In this document: positions 43,860-52,388 of the stretch, piece by piece | How positions within the stretch are numbered: the first letter of the stretch is position 1 | Layout of the letters: the number at the start of each line of letters is the position of its first letter | Translations under genes and position numbers: made by a program | Origin: Clostridia bacterium | GTDB taxonomy: Bacteria; Bacillota; Clostridia; RUG12999 | Direction of reading: 5' to 3' | DNA length: 53,791 nucleotides | NCBI GenBank assembly: GCA_017467445.1 | Contig: JAFTSG010000009.1 | Span: 1-53,791 of the forward strand | The notes under the pieces: generated by a model | Told to the model about the DNA's origin: nothing | Seen by the model: only the letters and a program-made list of their open reading frames with translations | Database searches by the model: none

Positions 43860-44489
43860 TTATTTTGTTCCGAAAATTCTGTCGCCTGCGTCGCCGAGAC
43901 CGGGAACGATATAGCATCTTTCATTAAGACATTCGTCTACGTTTGCGCAGTAGATTTCAACATCCGGATGTGCTTTGGAAAGAGCTTTTATACCTTCCGG
44001 AGCTGCAATAAGACAAAGGAATTTAATCTGTTTTCCGCCGTATGATTTAATTTGATTAATCGCATCAATTGCGGAACCGCCTGTTGCCAGCATCGGGTCA
44101 ACAACAACTATAAGTCGTTTGTCGATATCCGGCGGCAGCTTGCAGTAATATTCGTGTGGCTCCATTGTTTCTTCATCACGGTACATACCTATATGTCCTA
44201 CTTTTGCGGAAGGAACAAGGTTAAGCATACCGTTTACCATACCAAGTCCGGCACGGAGAATAGGCACAACAGCCATTTTCTTTCCTTTAATCATTTTCTG
44301 TGTTGTTTTTTGAATAGGCGTTTCAATTTCCACTTCTTCAAGAGGCAAATCTCGAAGCGCCTCATAACACATCAGCATTGTAATTTCTTCAACAAGTTCA
44401 CGAAACTCTTTGTTTGTGGTGGTTGTCTGACGAAGAATAGTAGTTTTATGCTGAATAAGCGGATGGTCAAATATTTTAACGTTAGCCAT
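43860..44489 (-). CDS. upp: Uracil phosphoribosyltransferase
   Basis: Converts uracil and PRPP to UMP. 209 residues. PRPP loop [18 protein letters not shown]-terminal [39 protein letters not shown], and the uracil-binding end [22 protein letters not shown] lies 12 bases upstream of the ATG. It directly follows uraA, giving an uptake-plus-salvage pair. Confidence 0.97.
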   Translation of the reverse strand: MANVKIFDHPLIQHKTTILRQTTTTNKEFRELVEEITMLMCYEALRDLPLEEVEIETPIQKTTQKMIKGKKMAVVPILRAGLGMVNGMLNLVPSAKVGHIGMYRDEETMEPHEYYCKLPPDIDKRLIVVVDPMLATGGSAIDAINQIKSYGGKQIKFLCLIAAPEGIKALSKAHPDVEIYCANVDECLNERCYIVPGLGDAGDRIFGTK

Positions 44490-44496
44490 TACCTAA

Positions 44497-45825
44497 TTAA
44501 GCCTCCTTAGCTTTGGAAACAAGTACGTTGGTAAGAATACCAAGGATAAGTGCACAAGCAATAGATGTGATTGTGATTTTACCGAATGTAAGTGTAAGTC
44601 CGCCAATACCTGTAATAAGTATTACTGCTACAACAAACAGATTTTTATTCTGACCAAGGTCAACCTGCTGAATCATTTTAAGACCGGAAACAGCAATGAA
44701 ACCGTAAAGTGAAATACAAACACCGCCCATTACGCAGTTAGGAATTGTAGCAAGGAATGTTACAAACGGAGCAACAAAGGATGCAAGCATTGCAATGATA
44801 GCTGTTGTAAGAATTGTAACAACAGACGCATTGCCTGTAATAGCTACACAACCAACAGATTCGCCGTATGTTGTGTTCGGGCATCCGCCGAAGAAAGCAC
44901 CTACAAAAGAACCAACACCGTCACCGAGAAGTGTTCTGTGGAGACCAGGTTCCTCAAGAAGTTCTGTGCCGATGATAGAGCTTAAGTTTTTATGGTCAGC
45001 AATATGTTCTGCAAATACAACAAATGCAACGGGAATATATGCAACTGCAATTGTTGCAATATAGCTTGCGTCAAGGGCTTTAACACCTTTAAGGGCTGTA
45101 ACAAATGTAAAGTCAGGATACCATTTCATATTTGCAAAAGCAGAAAAATCAATAATCATAAGTGATTGATTTCCTGTTGCGTTTCCAATTAATGTAAGGA
45201 TTGTAGCAAGTGCATATCCCGCAACGATACCGATAATGAACGGAATAAGCTTGGTCATTTTTTTGCCGTAAACGGAGCAGATAATAACAACTGCAAGTGT
45301 AACAAGACCACAGATAATGCAAGCATATGGAGATGCAACAGAAGCACCGTTAACCATAACTTTACCAACCTGAAGGTCGTTTATAGCGGCGCCTGCAAGA
45401 GAAAGTCCGATAAGAGCAACTGTAGGTCCGATTACAACCGGAGGCATAAGTTTGTTTATCCATTTAACGCCTGCAAATTTAACAATAATCGCAAGAACAA
45501 CATAAACAAGACCTGCAAAACCTGCACCGATTATAAGACCTGCAAATCCTGCTTCGGTTGATACGGCACCTGCAAATGCTGCAAGCATTGAACCAATGAA
45601 TGCAAAAGAAGAACCAAGAAATACAGGGCTCTTAAATTTTGTGAATAACTGATACACAATTGTACCAAGACCTGCACCGAAAAGTGCCGCTGAATGTGAC
45701 ATGCCGTTGCCAATAATTGCAGGAACTGCAATTGTTGCTGCCAGAATTGCAAGAAGCTGCTGGAAAGCAAAAACCAAGAGTTTCCCAAAGGTAGGCTTGT
45801 CCTTAACGCCATAAACGAGTTTCAT
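44497..45825 (-). CDS. uraA: Uracil permease, NCS2 family
   Basis: Integral membrane uracil:proton symporter, 442 residues with about 12-14 helices. Family markers are QQLLAILAATIAVPAIIG at the N-terminus, SSFAFIGSM, PPVVIGPTVALIGLSLAG, FVVFAEHIADHKNLS (the substrate-binding Glu segment) and GGCPNTTYGESVGCVAIT. The frame reaches 45900, but GGAGGGG fits ATG 45825. No PyrR-binding site or attenuator was seen in the 48-nt leader. Confidence 0.94.
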   Translation of the reverse strand: MKLVYGVKDKPTFGKLLVFAFQQLLAILAATIAVPAIIGNGMSHSAALFGAGLGTIVYQLFTKFKSPVFLGSSFAFIGSMLAAFAGAVSTEAGFAGLIIGAGFAGLVYVVLAIIVKFAGVKWINKLMPPVVIGPTVALIGLSLAGAAINDLQVGKVMVNGASVASPYACIICGLVTLAVVIICSVYGKKMTKLIPFIIGIVAGYALATILTLIGNATGNQSLMIIDFSAFANMKWYPDFTFVTALKGVKALDASYIATIAVAYIPVAFVVFAEHIADHKNLSSIIGTELLEEPGLHRTLLGDGVGSFVGAFFGGCPNTTYGESVGCVAITGNASVVTILTTAIIAMLASFVAPFVTFLATIPNCVMGGVCISLYGFIAVSGLKMIQQVDLGQNKNLFVVAVILITGIGGLTLTFGKITITSIACALILGILTNVLVSKAKEA

Positions 45826-45879
45826 ATTAAAACCCCTCCAAAAAATATAAAATTTTGATAAAAAAAACATATCATTAAT

Positions 45880-45908
45880 ACTATACAAAAAAATGCACAT
45901 TTTGTCAA
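45880..45908 (-). promoter_or_regulatory. Promoter of uraA-upp
   Basis: Minus strand consensus -35 TTGACA (complement of 45903-45908), 17-bp spacer, -10 TATAGT (complement of 45880-45885). Confidence 0.85.
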
Positions 45909-45984
45909 TTGACGTATCTTATAATTTAATGATGAAATTTTTGTCAAAAGAAGCAGAAAACATATGTATGATTGCTTTTTATAC

Positions 45985-46013
45985 TTGCAAACAATGTAAA
46001 AATATGATAAAAT
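45985..46013 (+). promoter_or_regulatory. Promoter of NSS symporter
   Basis: -35 TTGCAA 45985-45990, 17-bp spacer, -10 TAAAAT 46008-46013. Confidence 0.75.
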
Positions 46014-46043
46014 AGTAATAATTTATTAAAAAGGGTGATTATA

Positions 46044-47402
46044 ATGTCAAACGAAAAAAGAAGCAGCTTTACAGGAAAAATAGGATTTGTCCTTGCAGCT
46101 GCAGGTTCTGCAGTAGGACTTGGTAATATATGGCGTTTTCCGTACCTTGCTGCACAGTACGGCGGAGGTATTTTCCTGCTTGTGTACATTCTTCTTGCAA
46201 TAACATTCGGTTTTGCACTCATGTGTGCAGAAATAGCAATAGGTCGTAAAACAGGCCTCAGTGCAATAGGTGCATTCAAGGCACTTAATAAAAAATTTAC
46301 TTTTGTAGGTTATCTTGCGGCACTTGTACCGATAATTATTCTGCCGTATTATTCCGTTATCGGCGGATGGGTAACAAAATATCTTGCTGAATTTGTTACA
46401 AATGGTGCAGTAAATGCGGCAAAAGATTCGTTCTTTGGCGGATTTACTGGTTCAACAGCGGAACCGATTATGTGGTTTGTTATCTATGCGGCACTTACAT
46501 CGGTTGTTGTTCTTTTTGGCGTTGAAAAAGGTATAGAAAAAGTAAGTAAAATCCTTATGCCGGTTCTTGTTGCACTTTCGGCATTTATTGCAATATATTC
46601 AATGTGTATGCCCGGCGCAATGGAAGGTGTTCTTTATTACATAACACCGGACTTTAGCAAATTCTCTATAAAAACCGTGCTTGCGGCAATGGGTCAGCTT
46701 TTCTATTCAATGTCACTTGCAATGGGTATTATGATTACCTATGGTTCATATATGAAGAAAGATGTAAATCTTGAATCATCGGTAAGAAATATCGAGCTTT
46801 TTGACACAGGGATTGCATTCCTTGCAGGACTTATGATTATCCCTGCCGTGTTTGTATTTTCGGGTGGAAGCCCCGAAGCTCTCGGTAAAGGACCAAGCCT
46901 TATGTTTGTAACACTTCCGAAAGTGTTTAACAGTATGTACGGCGGTGGAATAATAGGCGCAATATTCTTTATTCTTGTGCTTTTTGCAGCGCTTACATCA
47001 TCCATTTCACTTATGGAAACAATAGTATCGTTTATCTGCGATAAAACAAAAATGAACAGAAAACTTGCGTGTCTTGTTGTTTTTGCAGGAACAATACTGC
47101 TTGGACTTCCGTCAACACTCGGATTTGGCGTATGGAGTTGGATTGCACCGCTTGGAATGGATATTCTTACATTCTTTGACTTTATGAGCAACAGCGTGCT
47201 CATGCCTATTGTTGCACTTCTTACATGTATATTTGTAGGATATGTTATCAAACCAAAAACTCTTGTTGACGAAATTGAATTGTCAGGAAAATTTAAAAGC
47301 AAAGGCCTTTTTGAAATTGTTATCAAATATGTTGCTCCCATATGCATTGTACTCATTTTAATTTCATCCGTGCTTGACGGACTTGGTATATTCAAAATTT
47401 AA
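46044..47402 (+). CDS. Sodium-dependent transporter, NSS (SNF) family
   Basis: 452 residues with 11-12 helices, of the LeuT/MhsT fold that couples sodium to uptake of amino acids. The first helix carries the unwound sodium/substrate site AAGSAVGLGNIWRFPYLAAQ; other family markers are YYSVIGGWV, GQLFYSMSLAMGIMITYGSY and FAALTSSISLMETIVSF. Substrate not predictable, often aromatic or branched-chain amino acids or Trp. ATG 46044 follows AAGGGTGAT. Ends at a clear terminator. Confidence 0.93.
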   Translation: MSNEKRSSFTGKIGFVLAAAGSAVGLGNIWRFPYLAAQYGGGIFLLVYILLAITFGFALMCAEIAIGRKTGLSAIGAFKALNKKFTFVGYLAALVPIIILPYYSVIGGWVTKYLAEFVTNGAVNAAKDSFFGGFTGSTAEPIMWFVIYAALTSVVVLFGVEKGIEKVSKILMPVLVALSAFIAIYSMCMPGAMEGVLYYITPDFSKFSIKTVLAAMGQLFYSMSLAMGIMITYGSYMKKDVNLESSVRNIELFDTGIAFLAGLMIIPAVFVFSGGSPEALGKGPSLMFVTLPKVFNSMYGGGIIGAIFFILVLFAALTSSISLMETIVSFICDKTKMNRKLACLVVFAGTILLGLPSTLGFGVWSWIAPLGMDILTFFDFMSNSVLMPIVALLTCIFVGYVIKPKTLVDEIELSGKFKSKGLFEIVIKYVAPICIVLILISSVLDGLGIFKI

Positions 47403-47409
47403 AGAAAGT

Positions 47410-47436
47410 ACGGGTGCATGCTTGCACCCGTTTTTA
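47410..47436 (+). terminator. Terminator after NSS symporter
   Basis: ACGGGTGCA (47410-47418), TGCT loop, TGCACCCGT (47423-47431), then Ts. Confidence 0.9.
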
Positions 47437-47454
47437 ATTTAAAAGGTGGTTATA

Positions 47455-48090
47455 ATGAAAGGGTTAAAAGGGTATATTATACTTATAGTGGGAACATTTT
47501 TCATGGGTCTTGGGATTGCACTTACAAAATGTTCCGAGCTTGGTGTTTCAACAATTTCTTCCGTGCCTAATGTTTTAAGTATCAGATTTGCATTTATGAC
47601 TTTGGGTATGTGGAGTGCGGTATTTAACCTGTTAATGATTTTCATGCAGGTGTTACTTCTGGGAAAAGAATTTAAATCATCATATCTTTTGCAGATTCCG
47701 CTGTCAATCATATTCGGATGGTTTACTGATTTTGGAGTATGGATTTTTTCGTACATACCGGTAAATATGTATTTAATAAAAATTGTTTTATCCGTAGCAG
47801 GAGTTGTGCTGCTCGGATTTGGCATTTCTCTTACGGCGGTATCAGGAATAGTAATGAATCCGGCAGAAGCACTTGTTAAAGTAATAGCTGATAAACTTAA
47901 TAAAGATTTCGGCAATACTAAAATAGTGTTCGATATTGTTTTTGTTGCAATGGCAACGATACTTTCACTTGTTTTCTTTAACTTTAAAATAGCAGGCGTG
48001 CGTGAAGGAACACTAATTGCAATGTTCGGTACAGGAATTTGTGTGAAATTCTTTATGAAATTAATCAAAAGGAGAAATTATGGCGCATAA
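47455..48090 (+). CDS. YczE/YitT-like membrane protein
   Basis: 211 residues, five or six membrane helices, basic C-terminus. The start LIVGTFFMGLGIALTKCSELG and the pattern GFGISLTAVSGIVMNPAEALV match the YczE/YyaS/YitT group of membrane proteins, whose function is not established. AAGGTGG precedes the ATG. Its 3' end overlaps the hydrolase gene by 11 bases, so both are coupled. Confidence 0.75.
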   Translation: MKGLKGYIILIVGTFFMGLGIALTKCSELGVSTISSVPNVLSIRFAFMTLGMWSAVFNLLMIFMQVLLLGKEFKSSYLLQIPLSIIFGWFTDFGVWIFSYIPVNMYLIKIVLSVAGVVLLGFGISLTAVSGIVMNPAEALVKVIADKLNKDFGNTKIVFDIVFVAMATILSLVFFNFKIAGVREGTLIAMFGTGICVKFFMKLIKRRNYGA

Positions 48091-48808
48091 AACTTATATA
48101 AATGAACTTAAAGGCAGTAATACGGCAATACTTTTTATACATGGGATACTCGGAAGCCCACGGCATTTTGAAAAATTTGTATCGGCAGTTAAAGACAAAG
48201 TGTCCGTTTATAACATTTTGCTCAAAGGCCACGGCGGCAGTGTTGTTGATTTTGCCAATACCTCAATGGAAGCGTGGAAAAATCAGGTTGCCGATGTGGC
48301 AAAATATCTTACCGGAAAATATGATAACATTTATATAGTGGCACATTCTATGGGTACATTTTTTGCAATAGAAAATGCAATTAACTATCCAAATAAAGTA
48401 AAAGGGCTTATGCTCATGCAGACACCGCTTAAAATCGGGGTAAAAGCATCTGCGGTTGTAAATACGGTAAAAACTCTTTTTGATTATGACGATGAAATTA
48501 CTGCAGTATACAAAACCATGAACAGTATAAACTTAAGCAGTCATTTGTGGGAGTATGTGGATTGGGTGCCGCGATACGTCGAGCTGTTCAGGGAATCCAA
48601 ACGAATGAGAGGCGTAATAAATAATCTTGAAACAAAAACGGTTATTTTCCAGTCGGTAAAAGATGAACTTGTTTCAATGAAATCGGTTGACTATATTCCC
48701 AAAAAAGAAAATATAAAACTTAATGTTCTTGAAAACTCTGCGCATTTTATTTACGACGAAAATGAATGGGGATGCATGCAGCAGGAACTTGTGAATATGA
48801 TTAAATAA
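48080..48808 (+). CDS. Alpha/beta-hydrolase (esterase/lipase-like)
   Basis: 242 residues. The oxyanion strand AILFIHGILGSPRHF, the nucleophile elbow VAHSMGTFFA (AHSMG; GxSxG variant), the acidic residue near QSVKDELVSMK, and the final histidine in LENSAHFIYDENEW form a full catalytic triad. Size and layout resemble carboxylesterases and monoacylglycerol lipases (Est30-type). Substrate unknown. Coupled to the preceding membrane-protein gene. Confidence 0.85.
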   Translation: MAHKTYINELKGSNTAILFIHGILGSPRHFEKFVSAVKDKVSVYNILLKGHGGSVVDFANTSMEAWKNQVADVAKYLTGKYDNIYIVAHSMGTFFAIENAINYPNKVKGLMLMQTPLKIGVKASAVVNTVKTLFDYDDEITAVYKTMNSINLSSHLWEYVDWVPRYVELFRESKRMRGVINNLETKTVIFQSVKDELVSMKSVDYIPKKENIKLNVLENSAHFIYDENEWGCMQQELVNMIK

Positions 48809-48835
48809 CCCCACTTTTTTGTGGGGTTGCTTTTT
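48807..48835 (+). terminator. Terminator after hydrolase
   Basis: AACCCCAC (48807-48814), T6 loop, GTGGGGTT (48821-48828), then GCTTTTT. Confidence 0.88.
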
Positions 48836-48855
48836 GTCGGCTTTTGTGGTATAAT
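48827..48855 (+). promoter_or_regulatory. Promoter of E2-like/acyl-CoA ligase pair
   Basis: -35 TTGCTT 48827-48832, overlapping the end of the previous terminator, 17-bp spacer, -10 TATAAT 48850-48855. Confidence 0.65.
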
Positions 48856-48890
48856 GACGAAGTATGTACTTTAATTTAAGGAGTGATATG

Positions 48891-49757
48891 ATGAGAAAAT
48901 GGGGAGACAGGTATGATGCATACCGTATCAAAGATATTGACGGGGTCCATTTCTATATGGCATATCTTATGCCAAAACGAACACAGGCTGAAGTGTACAT
49001 AAATGAAAAACTTGACGTAACTGAAGTGCTTAAATATATCAAAGAGAAAAACGCAAGCGGCGAAAGAAAAGTAACAATGTTTCATTGTGTAATTGCAGCG
49101 GTTGCACGAACAATAAAAATGCGACCACTTCTTAACAGATATATATCGGGAAAACGCTACTATATGCGTCACGAGATTTCAATGGGATTCACAATTAAAA
49201 AACGCTTTACAGACCATGCGGAAGAATCTCTTATGATTTATCGACCGAAAGACGATGAAAATGTTACAGCAATAACAGATAAGCTTTCTCCGCAGGTAAA
49301 AGAAGCAAAACGTGAGGATAAAGGACAAAGTGTTGACGATATTCTTAATATAGTTAAAAAACTTCCGAAATTCATAATGCATATTTTTATGGCGTTTATG
49401 CGTTTTGCGGATAATCATGGACTTATGCCGAAAGCATTCAGTAGTGTTGATACAAACTATGTTACAGTTCTTTTGTCAAACCTCGGAAGCATAAAATGTG
49501 ATGCGGTTTATCACCATCTCAACAATTTTGGAACAAACGGAATTGTAATAACAATAGGGGAAATACATAAAGAACTTTTGCCGGACGAAACCGGTGCAAC
49601 ATCTGTGCGTGATGTTATGAATATTGGTGTTACTCTTGACGAACGTATTGCAGACGGATTTTATTTTGCACGTTCACTTAAACTAATTAAACATCTGTTC
49701 AAAAATCCACAGCTTCTCGATAAAACATTAGGGGAGGAAATTGATTTTGAATTCTGA
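48891..49757 (+). CDS. Stand-alone E2-type (CAT-fold) acyltransferase domain with altered catalytic site
   Basis: 288 residues with no lipoyl or E1/E3-binding domain: the protein is essentially one chloramphenicol-acetyltransferase-like domain as in E2 of 2-oxoacid dehydrogenases. Similarity is clearest at MFHCVIAAVARTIKMRPLLN, VTVLLSNLGSI, GIVITIGEI and the end VTLDERIADGFYFARSLKLI followed by LFKNPQLLD. In E2 enzymes and CAT the catalytic His sits in DHRxxDG or HHxxxDG; here it is Glu (DERIADG, E251), read directly from GAA at 49641. Classical acyl transfer with His as base is thus unlikely. ATG 48891 is 6 bases from AAGGAGTGAT's core; 48888 is also possible. Its end overlaps the ligase gene by 11 bases. 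Confidence 0.8.
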   Translation: MRKWGDRYDAYRIKDIDGVHFYMAYLMPKRTQAEVYINEKLDVTEVLKYIKEKNASGERKVTMFHCVIAAVARTIKMRPLLNRYISGKRYYMRHEISMGFTIKKRFTDHAEESLMIYRPKDDENVTAITDKLSPQVKEAKREDKGQSVDDILNIVKKLPKFIMHIFMAFMRFADNHGLMPKAFSSVDTNYVTVLLSNLGSIKCDAVYHHLNNFGTNGIVITIGEIHKELLPDETGATSVRDVMNIGVTLDERIADGFYFARSLKLIKHLFKNPQLLDKTLGEEIDFEF

Positions 49758-51447
49758 TGCTAAATGGTTTAAATACTATGGGGATGTACCGCACACGCTG
49801 GATTATCCTGATATATCAATGTATGATATGATTAAAAAAACAAAAGAAACTTATCCTTCAAATATAGCATATGATTTTATGGGAAAATCTGCTACATACG
49901 AAGAGTTTGTTTCAGAAATTGACCTTTGCAGCGCAGCACTTGCTGCACAGGGCATAAAAATGGGCGACAGTGTAACGGTATGTCTTCCAAACGTGCCACA
50001 GGCAGTAATAATGTTTTACGCAATCAATAAACTTGGTGCTGTTGCAAGTATGGTTCATCCGCTTTCTGCAGAAAACGAAATTATGTTTTATCTTAATGAA
50101 AGCAAAAGCCGTATTGCAATAACGCTTACGCAGTTTTACAATAAATTTGAGGCTATCAAAGGAAAAACTGCAGTAGAAAAGGTAATTGCCTGCAAAATCG
50201 GCGAGGCACTTCCTAAAATAAAAGGATTTTTATATAAATTCATCGGTCACGAACCCAAAGTTGTAAACGACCCGTGGGTTATTTCGTGGCACGACTTTCT
50301 TGCAAAAGGAAAAGAATGTAACAAAAAAATATCATTTAAAGGTGCCGGCGAAGATGCTGCAGTAATTTTGTTCAGCGGCGGTACAACAGGCACATCAAAA
50401 GGAATACTTCTTACCAACCTTAACTTTAATGCACTTGCAATGCAGACGGCGGCGGCATCGGGCTGTTTTGCAGCAGGGGATGTAATGCTTTCTGTAATGC
50501 CGGTATTCCACGGTTTTGGACTTGGTGTAGGAATTCATACAATGCTTGCGCACGGCGGGAAATGCGTGCTTGTACCAAGACTTAATGTAGAAGAATTCCC
50601 GGGACTTTTCAAAAAGCACATGCCAAATTATATGGCAGGTGTTCCAACCCTGTTTGAAGCAATGCTTCGTAATGAGGGTATGAGAGATGTTGACCTGTCA
50701 AGCTTGAAAGGACTTTTCAGCGGCGGAGACTCTCTTTCAATTGAGCTTAAAAAGAAAATTGATGCATTCCTTAAAGACCACGGCGCAACCATTCAGGTGC
50801 GAGAGGGTTACGGTACAACCGAATGTGTAACGGCAAGTTGTCTTACACCTATCGAATATTACCGCGAAGGTAGCATAGGAATTCCGTTTCCGGATACATA
50901 CTATAAAATCGTTGTTCCAAATACAAATGAGGAAGCGGCAACAAGGGAAATGGGCGAAATCTGTATTGCAGGTCCAACCCTTATGAAAGAATATATAAAC
51001 AATCCAAAAGAAACAAGCCAGACACTCCGTATGCATGACGACGGCAAGCTTTATCTGCATACAGGCGACCTTGGTTATATGGATGAAGACGGATTTGTTT
51101 ATTTTGTTCAGCGCCTTAAACGTATGATTGTAACCAGCGGATATAACGTTTATCCGTCGCAGATAGAAAATGTTATTGACTCTCACGAGGCGGTAATGTT
51201 CAGTACGGTAATCGGCGTAAAAGACGATTACAGAATACAAAGGGTTAAAGCGTTTATCGTGCTTAAACCGGGATTTACTCCAACAGAAGAAATTAAAGCG
51301 TCAATCAAGGCGCATTGTGAAAAAAGTATAGCAAAATATGCTCTTCCGAGAGAATACGAGTATCGTGACAGCCTGCCGAAAACACTTGTCGGCAAGGTTG
51401 CATACCGCGAACTTGAAAAAGAAGAAGAGGAAAAAATGCTTGTATAA
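49747..51447 (+). CDS. AMP-forming acyl-CoA ligase (ANL superfamily)
   Basis: 566 residues. Activates a carboxylic acid to acyl-AMP, then the CoA thioester. Motifs: P-loop ILFSGGTTGTSKG, MPVFHGFGLGVGI, GYGTTECV, HTGDLGYMDEDGFVYFVQR, RMIVTSGYNVYPSQIE, and the C-terminal lysine in PKTLVGKVAYREL (K550). The pattern resembles fatty or aryl acid CoA ligases; the acid is unknown. The GGGGAGG at 49731-49737 fits the TTG at 49747 best; TTG 49741 is too close. It starts within the E2-like gene, implying that the two products act together. Confidence 0.9.
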   Translation: MNSDAKWFKYYGDVPHTLDYPDISMYDMIKKTKETYPSNIAYDFMGKSATYEEFVSEIDLCSAALAAQGIKMGDSVTVCLPNVPQAVIMFYAINKLGAVASMVHPLSAENEIMFYLNESKSRIAITLTQFYNKFEAIKGKTAVEKVIACKIGEALPKIKGFLYKFIGHEPKVVNDPWVISWHDFLAKGKECNKKISFKGAGEDAAVILFSGGTTGTSKGILLTNLNFNALAMQTAAASGCFAAGDVMLSVMPVFHGFGLGVGIHTMLAHGGKCVLVPRLNVEEFPGLFKKHMPNYMAGVPTLFEAMLRNEGMRDVDLSSLKGLFSGGDSLSIELKKKIDAFLKDHGATIQVREGYGTTECVTASCLTPIEYYREGSIGIPFPDTYYKIVVPNTNEEAATREMGEICIAGPTLMKEYINNPKETSQTLRMHDDGKLYLHTGDLGYMDEDGFVYFVQRLKRMIVTSGYNVYPSQIENVIDSHEAVMFSTVIGVKDDYRIQRVKAFIVLKPGFTPTEEIKASIKAHCEKSIAKYALPREYEYRDSLPKTLVGKVAYRELEKEEEEKMLV

Positions 51448-51451
51448 ATTA

Positions 51452-51485
51452 AAGGCTTCGGACTTTAGTGTCCGAAGCCTTGTTT
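51452..51485. terminator. Terminator after acyl-CoA ligase
   Basis: 12-bp stem AAGGCTTCGGAC (51452-51463) and GTCCGAAGCCTT (51470-51481), then a T-rich tail. It may also serve the convergent lipoprotein gene. Confidence 0.9.
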
Positions 51486-51490
51486 TATTA

Positions 51491-52285
51491 CTATTTCTTT
51501 CTTCTTGTATAATCGTAAAATAATTTTTTGTCGGGAATGTTGTCACCGTCAAAATATTCGGCACTGCGTCCTTCTTCACCAAACAGGGAATAAAACGCAA
51601 GTCTTGTTGCCGACGGGTTGTATCCACCTGTTATATCATAAATATCCTCATAATCAAATCCGTAATTCTGCAGTTTTTTTAACGTGCCGTAAACTACATC
51701 TTTTTCATCATCGGTTAAGTCCTCGGGCGGGATTGTAATAAACATATCCATAGTTGACAGCTTTTCCTGTACAAGCTTACCATCATCAAGTTTTATAATA
51801 TAATGGTCGTTAAACGGCGGGTCACCTGCCCATGCACCGATTCCCGAAACAAACAGAGTTTTATCTTTAAACGTAATATCAACAAACGAAAACAGCGGCA
51901 GAAGCTGCTCTATTTCTGTTTCATCAATAAAAACTATTTCATCATCTGATATACCGTACGCTTTAATCAAAATAGCACTGTTTTTGGTATCGTCATCACC
52001 AAAAAAATCATCACATTCAGTTTCTTCGCCTGTAATAAGCTCGGGTACACCATCGCCGCTCATATCCTCAACGAGTGAAAATACAAGCCCTTTCTCCGGC
52101 TTATATCCATCCCAGTTCATAGAACGCATATCCACATCAGGTATATTTCCGCTTCGCATACCTGTTTCCGGAATAATTTCTTCCTGAAGGTAAGTATAAC
52201 AAAGCTTTGTGTAATCTGTTTTGCCGCACGAGCACAAAACCAAAATCAAAATAACTGCCAGAAGCAAAGATAAGAGTTTTTTCAT
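51491..52285 (-). CDS. Lipoprotein with an acidic calcium-loop-like motif
   Basis: 264 residues, exported and lipid-anchored: MKKLLSLLLAVILILVLCSCG carries a lipobox with Cys at position 20. The mature part is acidic; EDMSGDGVPELITGEE resembles the DxxGDGxxEL repeat of FG-GAP/VCBS-like calcium-binding proteins, as often found in clostridial surface lipoproteins. No enzymatic motif is seen. AAAAGGAGG precedes the ATG. Divergent from the DUF1015 gene; own promoter at 52307-52335. Confidence 0.8.
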   Translation of the reverse strand: MKKLLSLLLAVILILVLCSCGKTDYTKLCYTYLQEEIIPETGMRSGNIPDVDMRSMNWDGYKPEKGLVFSLVEDMSGDGVPELITGEETECDDFFGDDDTKNSAILIKAYGISDDEIVFIDETEIEQLLPLFSFVDITFKDKTLFVSGIGAWAGDPPFNDHYIIKLDDGKLVQEKLSTMDMFITIPPEDLTDDEKDVVYGTLKKLQNYGFDYEDIYDITGGYNPSATRLAFYSLFGEEGRSAEYFDGDNIPDKKLFYDYTRRKK

Positions 52286-52306
52286 TTTATATACCTCCTT
52301 TTATTC

Positions 52307-52335
52307 ATTCTATCATACAAATATTCTTTTTTCAA
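52307..52335 (-). promoter_or_regulatory. Promoter of lipoprotein gene
   Basis: Minus strand -35 TTGAAA (complement of 52330-52335), 17-bp spacer, -10 TAGAAT (complement of 52307-52312). The -35 lies 3 bases from that of the divergent DUF1015 promoter. Confidence 0.7.
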
Positions 52336-52338
52336 TAC

Positions 52339-52367
52339 TTTACATTATTATAAAGTTATGTTATAAT
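52339..52367 (+). promoter_or_regulatory. Promoter of DUF1015 gene
   Basis: -35 TTTACA 52339-52344, 17-bp spacer, -10 TATAAT 52362-52367. Confidence 0.75.
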
Positions 52368-52388
52368 CTATTTTTGAGGTGGTTTTTT

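Noticed and set aside
45826-45880. Possible PyrR attenuator or riboswitch before uraA
   Set aside because: The leader is about 48 nt, AT-only in character, with no stable hairpin or PyrR-like consensus.
46739-47395. 218-codon minus-strand ORF opposite the NSS symporter
   Set aside because: Reverse shadow of membrane helices; no promoter or ribosome site.
47439-48068. 209-codon minus-strand ORF opposite the YczE-like gene
   Set aside because: Rich in Ile/Ser/Pro/Thr as expected from the reverse of a hydrophobic coding frame; the plus frame has a ribosome site, membrane helices and a coupled neighbour.
49741-49746. TTG 49741 as ligase start
   Set aside because: Only 3 bases from GGGGAGG, too close for normal initiation; TTG 49747 is spaced correctly.
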